This document shows positions 17,778-27,587 of a DNA stretch of 64,000 nt, piece by piece. The first letter of the stretch is position 1, and every line of letters starts with the position of its first letter. The notes beneath the pieces were generated by a model. It had not been told where the DNA came from, ran no database searches, and worked only from the letters and a program-made list of their open reading frames with translations. The stretch spans positions 1 through 64,000 of the forward strand of contig NZ_JAHBBI010000011.1 of NCBI RefSeq assembly GCF_019331695.1, given 5' to 3'. The stretch comes from Bifidobacterium pluvialisilvae. Its GTDB lineage: Bacteria > Actinomycetota > Actinomycetes > Actinomycetales > Bifidobacteriaceae. Made by a program: the position numbers and the translations under genes.

Positions 17778-18911
17778 CTACAGCAGCACCAGATCGTCGC
17801 GGTGGACGAGCGGGTGCGCGTATTCGGCGCCGAGCAGCTTGCGCAGCTGGGCGCTGGTGCGGCCGAGCGTGGCGGGGATCTCCTCGGAGTCGAAGCCGGA
17901 AAGGCCCTTGGCGAGCTTGTTGCCCTGCTCGTCGACGATGAGCACCGGATCGCCGGCGGAGAATTCGCCGGTCACGCCGACCACGCCGGCCGACAGCAGT
18001 GACGCGTGCCCGCCGCGCACGGCCTTGGCCGCGCCGGCGTCGGCGACGAGCGTGCCACGCGGGTCGGCGGCGAACCCGATCCACAGCCGTCGTGAGGTGC
18101 CACGTCGTTTGATGGGCGCGAACACGGTGCCGACGCGGTCGCCCATCAACGCCGGCCCGGCGTTCGTCGCCTTGGTCAATACGGACGGGATGCCGGAGAC
18201 CGCGGCCACGCGCGCCGCCTCAAGCTTGGTGACCATGCCGCCGGTGCCCACGCCGGAGCCGGTGCCGCCGATGCGCACGTTCCCCAGCGTGTCGAGCACG
18301 TTCGGCACGTATTGAATCGCCCGCGCGCCCGGTTCCTTGGGCGGCGCGGTGTAGAGGCCGTCGACGTCGGTGAGCAGGATCAGCGCGTCGGCGCGCACGA
18401 TGTTCGCCACGAGCGCCGAAAGACGGTCGTTGTCGCCGAACCGGATCTCGTTGCTGGCCAATGCGTCGTTCTCGTTGACGATGGGCACGACGCCGAGTTC
18501 GAGCAGCCGGTTCAGCGTACGCTGCACGTTGCGGTATTGCGTGGCCTGGATGGTGTCGCGCGCGGTAATCAATATCTGCCCGACCTTGAGCCCGTAGCGG
18601 GCGAACGCAGTCTCGTACTGGCTCATGAGCAGCCCCTGGCCCACGGACGCGGCCGCCTGCTGCGTGGCCACGTCGGTCGGCCGCGAGTCGAATCCGAGCG
18701 GTCCGAATCCGGCGGCGATGGCGCCGGAGGAGACGAGCACGATGCGCGCGTCCATGCGTACGGTCTGCGCGATGGCGGCGACGAGGCCGAACAGCCGTTC
18801 CGGGTCGAGATGCCCGGAACTGGATGTCAGCGAACTCGACCCCACCTTGACGACGATCGTACGCGCCTCGGCGATGGCGCGGCGGACTTCACTCTGCGAT
18901 TGCGTGGACAT
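17778..18911 (-). CDS. proB: Glutamate 5-kinase
   Basis: The protein is 377 aa, starting at ATG 18911 behind AGAAGG. The amino-acid kinase domain shows TIVVKVGSSSLT, LVSSGAIAAGF, NENDALASNEIRFGDNDR, LLTDVDGLYT and GTGGMVTKLEAA. The C-terminal ~100 residues (GTLVADAGAAKAVRGGHAS and onward) are a PUA domain, as in the two-domain ProB. It phosphorylates glutamate in the first step of proline synthesis. It follows obgE in the standard actinobacterial order, but 1.1 kb of repeats separates them. Confidence 0.96.
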   Translation of the reverse strand: MSTQSQSEVRRAIAEARTIVVKVGSSSLTSSSGHLDPERLFGLVAAIAQTVRMDARIVLVSSGAIAAGFGPLGFDSRPTDVATQQAAASVGQGLLMSQYETAFARYGLKVGQILITARDTIQATQYRNVQRTLNRLLELGVVPIVNENDALASNEIRFGDNDRLSALVANIVRADALILLTDVDGLYTAPPKEPGARAIQYVPNVLDTLGNVRIGGTGSGVGTGGMVTKLEAARVAAVSGIPSVLTKATNAGPALMGDRVGTVFAPIKRRGTSRRLWIGFAADPRGTLVADAGAAKAVRGGHASLLSAGVVGVTGEFSAGDPVLIVDEQGNKLAKGLSGFDSEEIPATLGRTSAQLRKLLGAEYAHPLVHRDDLVLL

Positions 18912-19045
18912 GCTGCCTTCTTATCACAACGTCATCGACACCGGCAATCAATACCGCGATACGCACTACCGCAATACCGCACATATGCGATTGGCCGGAC
19001 TACTTCCCCCGAGAATACCCCAGCCCCGGTTACGAATTCGGGTTT

Positions 19046-19508
19046 GCGGGCCAATCCGTTCATAAACGGGTTTGCGAGCCCACGTTCCTTACTTGGTTTG
19101 TGGGTCTATCCGTTCATTATCAGGTCTGTAGGTCCACGTTCATTACTGGATTCGTGGGTCTATCCGTTCATTACTGAGTTTGTGGGTCCGCGTTCATTAT
19201 CGAATTTGTGGGTCTATCCGTTCATAACCAGGTTGTGGGTCCGACCGATTGGATTTGTGGGTCCGACCAATCAAATCCGTGGGTCTTTTCGATTGGTTTT
19301 GTGGGTCGAATCGTTCACGGCCTGGATTTGTGGGTCTACCCTATTCACCAACCGTGGGTCAATCCGTTCATAAACGGACTTGTGGGTCTACGACATACAC
19401 GAGGAAGCCAAAAACCCCTTCCTCGCGAATCGTTAGACCCACTTCCCGTTTTTTGCGAACCGTTAGGCCCACTTTTCCATACTCGTGAACCATTAGACCC
19501 ACAAATCC
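19046..19508. repeat. Family B array 2, fourteen forward units and three inverted units
   Basis: GTGGGTC-type cores begin at 19046, 19074, 19100, 19128, 19154, 19182, 19208, 19235, 19257, 19279, 19301, 19330, 19354 and 19382, spaced 22-29 bp. Linkers often alternate between TATCCGTTCATTA and CACGTTCATTACT. The last unit carries CTACGACATACACGAGGAAG, which pairs through CTTCCTCG into a closing hairpin. Inverted cores follow at about 19435, 19465 and 19495. The array lies between proB and the 3' region of obgE. Confidence 0.85.
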
Positions 19509-19679
19509 AATCCGTCCACCCGCTCCTCAGACGGTTCGATGGAACGACAGAAAGCATGGGACAGCAGAACATATGGGATAAGGACAGCAGCACGCATGGG
19601 GCAACAGGACAACGGGAAAACGTGACAACGGGGCAAGACGATGACGGGATTCGGGACGAAAAAGGGAGCCACGCGCATA

Positions 19680-19990
19680 GGCGTCGCTCCCTCTCACATC
19701 GTCAGCGCATATCAGCGAGCACCAACGCGCCCGCTCATATCAGCTCGCGTCAACATGCCAGCTCATATCAACCGACGCTCGCCGACGCACGCCAACGCCA
19801 CATCAACGTGCACCAACGCACGCCGACACACGCCCACACGTCAGCTCATGCCAACGCACGTCAACACGCCAATGCACGCCAACATACGTCAATGCACGCC
19901 AGCCCATATCAACGTGCGCCGGCGCATGCTAGCTGACATCAGTTCACGCAAACGCACCAACGCCACGCCGACTCACGCCAGCCCACGCCA
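19680..19990. repeat. Low-complexity CAACGCACGC-type tandem DNA next to the obgE stop
   Basis: About 300 bp of short degenerate units (CAACGCACGC, CAGCTCATAT, GTCAACACGC), repeating roughly every 10-11 bp, run up to the obgE stop codon. Composition differs from both neighbours: very few Gs on the plus strand. Open frames through it (His/Ala/Arg-rich) are artefacts of repetition. Confidence 0.7.
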
Positions 19991-19993
19991 GCG

Positions 19994-21691
19994 TCACTTC
20001 TCGCCGTCGCCGTCGTCGTCGGACGAATTCTCGCCGATGCGGTCGATGAGGCTGGTGTGGTCATTGGGATCGTCAAGCACGGACGGATCGGCCCAGTGGC
20101 CGGCCTCGCGTTCGGCCTGCATGGCGGCGCGCACGGCGGCCTTCGCGTCCATCCACTCGTGGTATTCGCGACGACGCTGCGAGTTCGTACGACGACGCGA
20201 ATGGCCTTCGCCGTCCTGCAGTCGCAGATCCTCGCCTCGGCTGGACTGCGGCGTGCCGTCGAGCATCTCCGCGCCGGCCGCGATGGTCGGATCCCAGTCG
20301 AACGAGACGGCGTTGTCGCCACGGCCGATGCGCACCTCGTCGCCGGGACGCGCGCCCTTCTTGCGCAGCGCATCCTCCACGCCCACCTTGGCGAGGCGGT
20401 CGGCCAGGTAGCCCACGGCCTCCTCGTTGTCGAAGTTGGTCTGACGCACCCAGCGTTCGGGCTTCTCGCCGGTGACGGTGAACCAGAAGTTGCCGTCGGC
20501 GTCCTGTTCGCGTTCGATGTCGAAATCGAATCCGAGGCCGACCTCGCCCCCGCGGCGGCGACGCCCCCTCGTCTCGAGCGGGCGGATGACGACGCGCTCC
20601 TCCTCTTCGGCCGCCTCCTGCGCCTGCACGCGCTCGCGCATCTCGTTCACGATGCTCATGAGCGCGAACGACAGCTCCTTCAGTCCCTCATGCGAGGCCG
20701 TGGAGACGATGAACGTCTTCAATCCCATCTCCTCGAATTCGGGGCGTACGAATTCGGCCAGCTCCTTGGCCTCCGGCACGTCGACCTTGTTGAGCACGAT
20801 GATGCGCGGACGCTCCGCAATCGGGATGGCGCCGAGCGGCAGGTCGAGCTCGTCGGCGTAGATGGCCAGCTCCTTCTCCAACGCCTTGTAGTCGGACATC
20901 GGGTCGCGGTCCGGTTCGAGCGTGGCGCAGTCGATGACGTGGGCGATGACCTCGGTGCGTTCGATATGGCGGAGGAATTCGAGGCCGAGGCCCTTGCCCT
21001 GCGATGCGCCAGGGATGAGGCCGGGCACGTCGGCGATGGTGAACCGTCCGTCGCCGGCCATGACGACGCCGAGATTCGGCACGAGCGTGGTGAACGGATA
21101 GTCGGCGATCTTCGGCTTGGCGGCGCTCATGGCGGCGATCAGCGACGACTTGCCGGCGCTGGGGAAGCCGACGAGCGCGACGTCGGCGATGGACTTGAGT
21201 TCGAGCACGAGGTCGCGTTCCTCGCCGGGCTCGCCGAGCAGTGCGAAGCCGGGGGCGCGGCGGGCGCGGTTGGCCAGCGCCTTGTTGCCGAGGCCGCCGT
21301 TGCCGCCATGCGCGGCGACGAACCGGTCGCCGGCGTGACGCAGGTCGGCGAGCGGCTCGCCGGGCTGCTTCTGCTGGCCGGACTTGCCGACAGCGGTGAA
21401 CACGATGGTGCCGACCGGCACCTTGAGTTCCAGGTCGCCGCCCTTGCGCCCGTCCTTGTAGTCGCCGAGGCCCTGCGTGCCGGAGTCGGCGGTGCGATGC
21501 GGCATGAAGCGCAGGTCGAGCAGGCTGGTGGCGTTGGGGTCGGCCACGAACACGACGGATCCGCCGTCACCGCCATTGCCGCCGTCCGGTCCGGCGAGCG
21601 GCTTGTATTTCTCACGGCGGATCGAGGCGGCGCCGTTCCCGCCGTCGCCGCCCTTGACGTGGACGGTCACGCGATCGACAAAATCACTCAT
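19994..21691 (-). CDS. obgE: GTPase ObgE/CgtA
   Basis: The protein is 565 aa from ATG at 21691 ([20 protein letters not shown]). The glycine-rich Obg fold spans residues 1-160. The GTPase domain has P-loop [15 protein letters not shown], switch region [28 protein letters not shown] and NKVDVPEA. The C-terminal OCT domain and a charged tail ending in [10 protein letters not shown] follow, as in actinobacteria. Obg acts in 50S assembly and stress responses. Upstream lies a duplicated TTGATATACGAAAGCA motif (21757-21788), and rpmA and rplU precede it. Confidence 0.96.
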   Translation of the reverse strand: MSDFVDRVTVHVKGGDGGNGAASIRREKYKPLAGPDGGNGGDGGSVVFVADPNATSLLDLRFMPHRTADSGTQGLGDYKDGRKGGDLELKVPVGTIVFTAVGKSGQQKQPGEPLADLRHAGDRFVAAHGGNGGLGNKALANRARRAPGFALLGEPGEERDLVLELKSIADVALVGFPSAGKSSLIAAMSAAKPKIADYPFTTLVPNLGVVMAGDGRFTIADVPGLIPGASQGKGLGLEFLRHIERTEVIAHVIDCATLEPDRDPMSDYKALEKELAIYADELDLPLGAIPIAERPRIIVLNKVDVPEAKELAEFVRPEFEEMGLKTFIVSTASHEGLKELSFALMSIVNEMRERVQAQEAAEEEERVVIRPLETRGRRRRGGEVGLGFDFDIEREQDADGNFWFTVTGEKPERWVRQTNFDNEEAVGYLADRLAKVGVEDALRKKGARPGDEVRIGRGDNAVSFDWDPTIAAGAEMLDGTPQSSRGEDLRLQDGEGHSRRRTNSQRRREYHEWMDAKAAVRAAMQAEREAGHWADPSVLDDPNDHTSLIDRIGENSSDDDGDGEK

Positions 21692-21794
21692 AGAAAACCC
21701 TAACCTTGCTGATGTCACCGAGGATCGTTGGTCGTCATCGTCGAATCAGCGAATCGTTGATATACGAAAGCATTTGATATACGAAAGCATAATG

Positions 21795-21839
21795 AAAAAG
21801 CCGCCCCCATGGAATTATGGAATCCCAAGGGATGCGGCT
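21795..21839 (-). terminator. Rho-independent terminator after rpmA
   Basis: On the minus strand AGCCGCATCCC pairs with GGGGGCGGCT and runs straight into TTTTT. It lies 38 bp after the rpmA stop codon, so obgE should have its own promoter. Confidence 0.75.
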
Positions 21840-21877
21840 GGAAGTCGAGAATTTCGACGAATCGACTGCCCGGAAAA

Positions 21878-22129
21878 TCAGGCGGCGATGACGTCGACGA
21901 CCTTGTGGTCACGACGGACACCGAACTTGACGGTGCCATCGGCCAGGGCGAACAGCGTGTGGTCCTTGCCCAGACCGACGTTGTGGCCGGCGTGGAAGTT
22001 GGTGCCGCGCTGGCGAACGATGATGTTGCCGGCGATGACGGCTTCGCCGCCGAACTTCTTCACACCGAGGTACTTCGGATTCGAATCGCGACCGTTGCGT
22101 GAGCTGGACGCACCCTTCTTATGTGCCAT
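21878..22129 (-). CDS. rpmA: 50S ribosomal protein L27
   Basis: The protein is 83 aa, starts [20 protein letters not shown] and carries [17 protein letters not shown] and [16 protein letters not shown], standard L27 sequence. The N-terminal tail reaches the peptidyl transferase centre. No Firmicutes-type cleavable N-terminal extension is present. It lies 49 bp downstream of rplU in one operon. Confidence 0.98.
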   Translation of the reverse strand: MAHKKGASSSRNGRDSNPKYLGVKKFGGEAVIAGNIIVRQRGTNFHAGHNVGLGKDHTLFALADGTVKFGVRRDHKVVDVIAA

Positions 22130-22178
22130 TGTTCTATTCCTTTCGGATTACTTGCTACGTCTAAAACTTAAGGGAAGT

Positions 22179-22487
22179 TCAGGCGATCGCGGTGATCTTC
22201 ACCACGGTCAGCTTCTGGCGGTGGCCCTTGCGACGGGCGACACCGGTCTTGTTCTTGAACTTCTGGATGTTGATCTTCGGACCCTTGGCCTCGTCGTCAA
22301 CGACTTCGCCCTTGACGGAGACGTTCGCCAGATCCTTGGCGGCGACGGTCACGTTGGCACCGTCGACGAGCAGAGCGACGGGGAACTCCACAGCGTCGCC
22401 CTTCTTGGCGTCAAGACGGTTGACGATGATTTCGTCGCCGACCTCGACCTTTTCCTGATGGCCACCGGCCTTCACAATCGCGTACAT
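22179..22487 (-). CDS. rplU: 50S ribosomal protein L21
   Basis: The protein is 102 aa ([20 protein letters not shown]), with the family C-terminal signature [21 protein letters not shown]21 binds 23S rRNA and depends on L20. It is first of the rplU-rpmA operon and starts at ATG 22487 behind AAGGTAGGG. A good sigma-70-type promoter is visible 85-113 bp upstream. Confidence 0.98.
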   Translation of the reverse strand: MYAIVKAGGHQEKVEVGDEIIVNRLDAKKGDAVEFPVALLVDGANVTVAAKDLANVSVKGEVVDDEAKGPKINIQKFKNKTGVARRKGHRQKLTVVKITAIA

Positions 22488-22571
22488 AGCCCTACCTTGC
22501 CTGTATTGAAAGCTAATTGTCGTCTAGCACGATTACGCCCTCACACAGGCATGGCTAGACACCGACAATCT

Positions 22572-22600
22572 AATCTACACAACACGCCGGACTTTCGCAA
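22572..22600 (-). promoter_or_regulatory. Promoter of rplU-rpmA
   Basis: On the minus strand TTGCGA is followed by an exact 17-bp spacer and TAGATT. The -35 lies inside the loop of an 8-bp stem (ACGCCGGA/TCCGGCGT), an unusual overlap that could be regulatory. Confidence 0.6.
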
Positions 22601-22700
22601 CTCCGGCGTGGATTTTACTTGAATTTTTGGAAACGCGCCGCCCGCTCCTTGCAGTGCACCGACCACCCCGGCTCTGTTCCCGAGCGGAGCCGCACCATTC

Positions 22701-22822
22701 CCGTCATCCTGAGCGGAGCCGCTTGCGGCGTAGTCGAAGGATCCTATGGTCTTCAAAGATCCTTCGACTCGCTACGCTCGCTCAGGATGACAATATGGGT
22801 GTCATCACTCGCTCAGGATGAC
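22701..22822. repeat. Family C palindrome after rne
   Basis: GTCATCCTGAGCGGAGC and CGCTCAGGATGAC ends with GTCGAAGGATC/GATCCTTCGAC inner arms, then an extra half copy ending about 20 bp from the rne stop codon. Confidence 0.85.
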
Positions 22823-22844
22823 AAAGCGGGTATACGGCCTCACC

Positions 22845-25538
22845 CTACTTGTCCTCCTCGGCGGCGGCAGCGGCCGCGGCGGCGATCTTGGCGAGCTTGG
22901 CCTTGACGTCGGGCGTGGAGCCCTTCGGCATGGCCGGGTCCTCCTTGGGTGCGGGCGCCGACGTGCCGTGGTTGTGCTTGTTGGTCTTGACGAACGGGTC
23001 GCCGCCCTTGAGGGCGTACGGGTCGTCATAGCTGGCGGAGACGGTCGGTTTGTCGTGGAGGATGAAGCCGCGGCCCTTGCAGGTCGGGCATTCCTCGGAG
23101 AACGCCTCCACGAGGCCCTGGCCCACGCGCTTGCGGGTCATCTGCACGAGGCCCAGCGACGTGACCTCGGCCACCTGGTGCTTGGTGCGGTCGCGGGCGA
23201 GGCATTCGACCAGACGGCGCAGCACGAGGTCGCGGTTGGCGGGCAGCACCATGTCGACGTAGTCGATCATGACCATGCCGCCGATGTCGCGCAGCCGCAG
23301 CTGGCGGGCGATCTCCTCACTGGCCTCGAGGTTGCAGCGGGTCACGGTCTCCTCCAGCGACTTGCCCTTGCCGATGAACCGGCCGGTGTTCACGTCGATG
23401 GTGGTCATGGCCTCGGTGCGGTCGATGACGAGCGAGCCGCCGGACGGCAGATACACCTTGCGTTCCATGCCCTTGCGCAGCTGGCTGTCGATGCGCCACT
23501 GGTCGAACACGTCCTTGCCCTCGTGCTCCTCGGGATCCCACTTCTCCAGCTTGTCCTGGAGGTCGGGGGCCATGGTCTCGAGGTACTCCTTGATGCGGTC
23601 GTAGACCTTGTCGCCTTCGACGACGAGCTTGCTGAAGTCGTCGTTGAAGATGTCGCGCACCACGCGGATGGCCACGTCGGGCTCGCCCTGCAGCAGCTTG
23701 GGGCGCTTGGAGTTGCGGGCCTTGGTCTCGGCCTCCTTCACATGCTCCCACTGCTTGGTGAGGTTCTCCAGGTCCTTCTCGATGGCCTCCTTGGAGGCGC
23801 CTTCGGCGGCCGTGCGGATGATCACGCCCATCTCCTTGGGCGCGATCTTGGAGACGACGTTCTTGAGGCGCGTGCGTTCGCGGTCGGGCAGCTTGCGGCT
23901 TACGCCGGTCATGCCGCCGGAGGGCACGAGCACGAGGAAGCGGCCGGCGAGCGTGACCTGCGAGGTCAGACGCGCGCCCTTGTGGCCGATCGGGTCCTTG
24001 GTCACCTGCACGAGCACGGGGTCGCCGGAACGGAACGCGAGCTCGATGCGGCGCGGCTGGCCTTCAAGGCGCGTGGTGTCCCAGTTGACCTCGCCGGCGT
24101 ACAGCACGCCGTTGCGCGGCTGACCGATGTCGACGAACGCGGCCTCCATGCTCGGCAGCACGTTCTGCACGCGGCCGAGATAGATGTTGCCGACGGTGGA
24201 GACCTCCTGGATGTCGGAGACGTAATGCTCCACGAGGATGTTGTCCTCGATGACCGAGATCTGGGTGTGCTGCTCCTTCTCGCGCACGACCATGAGACGG
24301 TTCACGTTCTCGCGGCGTGCGAGGAAGTCCTGCTCCAGCAGCGTGGACTGGCGGCTGCGGTCGCGGCGGTTGTCGCGACGACGCTGCTTCTTGGCCTCCA
24401 GACGGGTGGAGCCTTCGATGTCGGTGATCTCGTCGATGTACTGCTGCTTGCGGCTGCGGCGGATCGTCGGCTCCTCACGCTCGATCTCGCCCTTGGAGCC
24501 ACGGCGGCGACGGCGACGACGCGTTACGGTGCCTTCGTCCTCGTCCTCCTCGCGTTCACGTTCACGCTCACGCTCGGCGTGGCGGGAACGCGGCGTCTCC
24601 GCCTCCTCGTCGCGGTTGGCGCGGCGACGACGGCGACGCGAACGCGTCTCGCCGGACGATTCGTTCTCATCCTCGGCATCGGTGTCGATCGGGGAATATC
24701 GGATGTCGTCGTATTCGAGATCCTGCTCGATCTGCTCGACCTCGGCGGCGGCACGACGCTCCTGCGCGTTCAGGCGGCGCGAACGGCGCGAACGGCGGGA
24801 CTCCTCATGCTCATCGGACGCGGCGTCGCGATTGTCGCGGTCCGCATCGCGTTCGACGTCCTGCGTCTCCAGCTGCTCGTCGCGATGCGCGGATTCACGG
24901 TCGGCGCGGCGGCGACGACGGCGACGCGTCGTCTGGCCCTCAAGACGATCCGAATCGTCGTCCTCGCCGTGTTCGGCGGCATCGGACGGCTTCGGCGCGG
25001 CATGCACGACCGGCAGCACGGGCTCCTGGAACAGCAGCGACGTCATCGGACGGATACGGCTGGACGGCTTGGCCTCCTCCGCGTTCGGCGAGGAGAACAG
25101 CGACACGTCATGACGGACGCCCCTCTTCGCGGACGGCGTCTTGGCGGCGGTCTTCGCGGCCGTGTCCTTGTCGTTGCCGGCGGCATCGGCGGGCTCGCCC
25201 GCAGGCGCGGCATGACGGGCCTTGCGCGGCTTGGCGAGGATGCCCCTGTCGGTGAAGAGCTCATCGGCCAGCGCCCTGACACGACGCTGACGGTCCTCGT
25301 CGACGGGCTGCTCGGAGACGGCGGACTGCTCCACGGGGGCGGTCTCCTGCTTCGGGGCTCCCGGATGCGACTCCACCTTCACCGGCAGCTTGGCGCCGGC
25401 GGCACCCGCCACACGCACCACCCGACGTCCGCCACGGCGGCGACGGGGCGCGGCGGGCGATGCCGCCTGGCCGTTCTGGGACACTTCGGCATTATGTTCT
25501 GCGGCGGCTTCCACGCCGTCGTTGTTTTCGGTTATCAC
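22845..25538 (-). CDS. rne: Ribonuclease E/G
   Basis: The protein is 897 aa. I chose GTG at 25538 (reading MITENNDGVEAAAEH) because AAGGAGCG precedes it; the open frame upstream has no ribosome site. Residues 1-400 are a disordered, highly charged Arg/Asp/Glu-rich region. The catalytic core follows: S1 domain (GNIYLGRVQNVLPSMEAAFVDIG), catalytic IDVNTGRF and GGMVMIDYVDM, and the zinc-link CPTCKGRG. An Ala/Lys-rich tail ends the protein. It processes rRNA and degrades mRNA; actinobacterial enzymes often carry such N-terminal extensions. It is separate from the rplU operon. Confidence 0.93.
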   Translation of the reverse strand: MITENNDGVEAAAEHNAEVSQNGQAASPAAPRRRRGGRRVVRVAGAAGAKLPVKVESHPGAPKQETAPVEQSAVSEQPVDEDRQRRVRALADELFTDRGILAKPRKARHAAPAGEPADAAGNDKDTAAKTAAKTPSAKRGVRHDVSLFSSPNAEEAKPSSRIRPMTSLLFQEPVLPVVHAAPKPSDAAEHGEDDDSDRLEGQTTRRRRRRRADRESAHRDEQLETQDVERDADRDNRDAASDEHEESRRSRRSRRLNAQERRAAAEVEQIEQDLEYDDIRYSPIDTDAEDENESSGETRSRRRRRRANRDEEAETPRSRHAEREREREREEDEDEGTVTRRRRRRRGSKGEIEREEPTIRRSRKQQYIDEITDIEGSTRLEAKKQRRRDNRRDRSRQSTLLEQDFLARRENVNRLMVVREKEQHTQISVIEDNILVEHYVSDIQEVSTVGNIYLGRVQNVLPSMEAAFVDIGQPRNGVLYAGEVNWDTTRLEGQPRRIELAFRSGDPVLVQVTKDPIGHKGARLTSQVTLAGRFLVLVPSGGMTGVSRKLPDRERTRLKNVVSKIAPKEMGVIIRTAAEGASKEAIEKDLENLTKQWEHVKEAETKARNSKRPKLLQGEPDVAIRVVRDIFNDDFSKLVVEGDKVYDRIKEYLETMAPDLQDKLEKWDPEEHEGKDVFDQWRIDSQLRKGMERKVYLPSGGSLVIDRTEAMTTIDVNTGRFIGKGKSLEETVTRCNLEASEEIARQLRLRDIGGMVMIDYVDMVLPANRDLVLRRLVECLARDRTKHQVAEVTSLGLVQMTRKRVGQGLVEAFSEECPTCKGRGFILHDKPTVSASYDDPYALKGGDPFVKTNKHNHGTSAPAPKEDPAMPKGSTPDVKAKLAKIAAAAAAAAEEDK

Positions 25539-25842
25539 AAACGCTCCTTGGAAGCATGCTGCATCACGCTTCGGTTCCACCCTGAAACAGTCTGTCAACA
25601 CCGTACTGTCACTACGGCCGCGCGATAACGCCACTGCTCAGGCACTGCTAACAAAGTCTGTATCGGAGAAAACGGACACCGGCGCTTCCGGCGCGTCACA
25701 TGGTCAATGCGCCACGGAAGGGGATCGACGTTTTCCGCACATCGGCGGCATGCAGAACCACCATCCATCATTATGACACACCGTAGGGATGACGGTACAC
25801 CATCCCCCGCCGCCGTGAGCGGAGGACGATGTTTCGTTCCTG

Positions 25843-26050
25843 TCATCCTGAGCGGAGCAATCGCGTCCCCCTGTCATCCTGAGCAGAGCGATCCCCCCTG
25901 TCATCCTGAGCGGAGCCGCTTGCGGCGGAGTCGAAGGATCTTGAAGAATCTTATGGTCTCCAACGATCCTTCGACTCGCTACGCTCGCTCAGGATGACAG
26001 AAAAGGGCGCGCGCTCAGGATGACAGAAAAGGGCGCGCACTCGGGATGAT
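25843..26050. repeat. Family C repeats after dapE
   Basis: Several half copies (GTCATCCTGAGCGGAGC and similar, 25843-25915) lead into a full palindrome with AGTCGAAGGATCTT arms. Then two copies of CTCAGGATGACAGAAAAGGG end close to the dapE stop codon. No gene is seen in 25539-26087. Confidence 0.85.
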
Positions 26051-26087
26051 AAAGCAGAACGGCGCGCTCGACACAATCGCGCGCACG

Positions 26088-27293
26088 CTACTTGGCGAGC
26101 CATTCCTCCAGGATGTCGGCGAGGTCGGTGAGCTGGGATTCGGGAATCTGCTCATCGGCCTTGTGGGCGAGCAGCGCGTCGCCGGCGCCGAGGTTCACGG
26201 CCGGCACCCCGAGCTGCGAAAAGCGCGCCACGTCGGTCCACCCCATCTTCGCCTGCGGGTCACGGCCGGTGCGTTCCTTCACCAATGCGGCCAGCGACTG
26301 CGCGAGCGGCGTGTCCATGCCGGGGCGCGCGGCCGGCGACTCGTCCTTCATCTCGATGCCGAAGCCCGCGAACACGCCGCCCGTGGCCACATGCTCGCCG
26401 TTGCCCATCTCGGCACCGGCGTCGGTACCGATCATCAGCGCCTTCGCCTCGGCGAGCGTCTTGTCGGGCGCGAACCGGTAGTTCACATGGATACGGCATT
26501 CGTCGGGAATCACGTTCGTGCCCTTGCCGCCGGAGATCAGCGTGGCGTTCAATCCCTCGCGGTAATCAAGTCCCTCCACCGTGATCGTCCGCGGCTCGTA
26601 CGCGTTGAGCCGGTCCAGCACCTCGCCGGCCTTGTGGATGGCGTTCTCGCCCATCCACGCACGGGCGGAGTGCGCGGCCACACCATGGCAGACCACGTCG
26701 AACCGGATGGTGCCGTTGCAGCCTCCTTCGATGCCGCAGCTGGTCGGCTCGCCAATGATGGCGAAATCGCCCTTCACCCAGTCGGGATGCGTTTCGACGA
26801 CCTTGCGCAGGCCGTTCTTGCTGGCCTCGACCTCCTCGTGGTCGTAGAAGATGTACGTGAGGTCGTAGTTCGTGCGTGCGGTGTCGTCGAGCGTGGCGGC
26901 CAGATACAGCATCACCGCATCGGACGGTTTCATGTCGGTGGCGCCACGGCCCCACAGCACACGCTCGCCGGCGTTGTGCTCCGTGATTTCGGCGCGGATC
27001 AGCGGATCGCCGGGTTCAAGCCATTTCGGCGGGAAGTTATCGATGACCGGCACGGTGTCGATATGCCCGGCAAGCAGCACGCGCTTCGGCTTGCCGAAAT
27101 CCGTGGAGGCGACGACCGTGTCGCCATGCCGATGCACGGTCAGATGCGCGAACCCATGCAGGAACCGTTCGATGGCGTCGGCGAGCGGGCCTTCGTCGTC
27201 GCTGACGGAATATTCGTTCATGAGCTGCATGAGCAGCGTGTTCAGGGCGTCGTCGCGCGCGGCGGCACGGTCGAAATCAATCTCAGTCGTCAT
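26088..27293 (-). CDS. dapE: Succinyl-diaminopimelate desuccinylase
   Basis: The protein is 401 aa from ATG at 27293. The M20 peptidase signature is clear: LAGHIDTVPV with metal His and Asp, GRGATDMKPSDAVML, catalytic and metal Glu pair in YDHEEVEASK, IIGEPTS, and the C-terminal metal His in DALLAHKADEQIP. The dimerisation lid runs from about residue 185 to 300. It removes succinate from N-succinyl-LL-2,6-diaminopimelate in lysine and cell-wall precursor synthesis. It stands alone, with repeats on both sides. Confidence 0.93.
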   Translation of the reverse strand: MTTEIDFDRAAARDDALNTLLMQLMNEYSVSDDEGPLADAIERFLHGFAHLTVHRHGDTVVASTDFGKPKRVLLAGHIDTVPVIDNFPPKWLEPGDPLIRAEITEHNAGERVLWGRGATDMKPSDAVMLYLAATLDDTARTNYDLTYIFYDHEEVEASKNGLRKVVETHPDWVKGDFAIIGEPTSCGIEGGCNGTIRFDVVCHGVAAHSARAWMGENAIHKAGEVLDRLNAYEPRTITVEGLDYREGLNATLISGGKGTNVIPDECRIHVNYRFAPDKTLAEAKALMIGTDAGAEMGNGEHVATGGVFAGFGIEMKDESPAARPGMDTPLAQSLAALVKERTGRDPQAKMGWTDVARFSQLGVPAVNLGAGDALLAHKADEQIPESQLTDLADILEEWLAK

Positions 27294-27378
27294 GGTTGCT
27301 ATGGTATCCGCTGCCCTCGGCCTCCGGCGCCGGCACCATCAACTCTTCTCGGCCGTGAGAGAGTCCGACGGGATGATT

Positions 27379-27565
27379 CCGTCATCCTGAGCGGAGGCCA
27401 ACGAGATAATGACGAGAAAATTCCGTCACCCCGAGCGGAGGCCAACGAGATAATGACGAGAAAATTCCGTCATCCTGAGCGGAGGCCGAAGGCCGGAGTC
27501 GAAGGATCTTGGAATGACTGGGGGCGAGATCCTTCGACTCGGCTTCGCCTCGCTCAGGATGACAT
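27379..27565. repeat. Family C repeats after rnhB
   Basis: Three closely similar starts (27379, 27427 and 27468; CCGAGCGGAGGCC or CTGAGCGGAGGCC) share the linker AACGAGATAATGACGAG. A full palindrome then ends at about 27564, 24 bp from the rnhB stop codon. The short direct duplications suggest recent local copying. Confidence 0.85.
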
Positions 27566-27587
27566 AAGGGAACCCACGCTCGCTCCC

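Noticed and set aside
19208-20411. Two plus-strand frames between proB and obgE
   Set aside because: They translate family B units and the CAACGCACGC low-complexity DNA, then run antisense into obgE.
22818-25628. 936-codon plus-strand frame opposite rne
   Set aside because: RNase E catalytic and zinc motifs are on the minus strand; the other frame has no recognisable domain.
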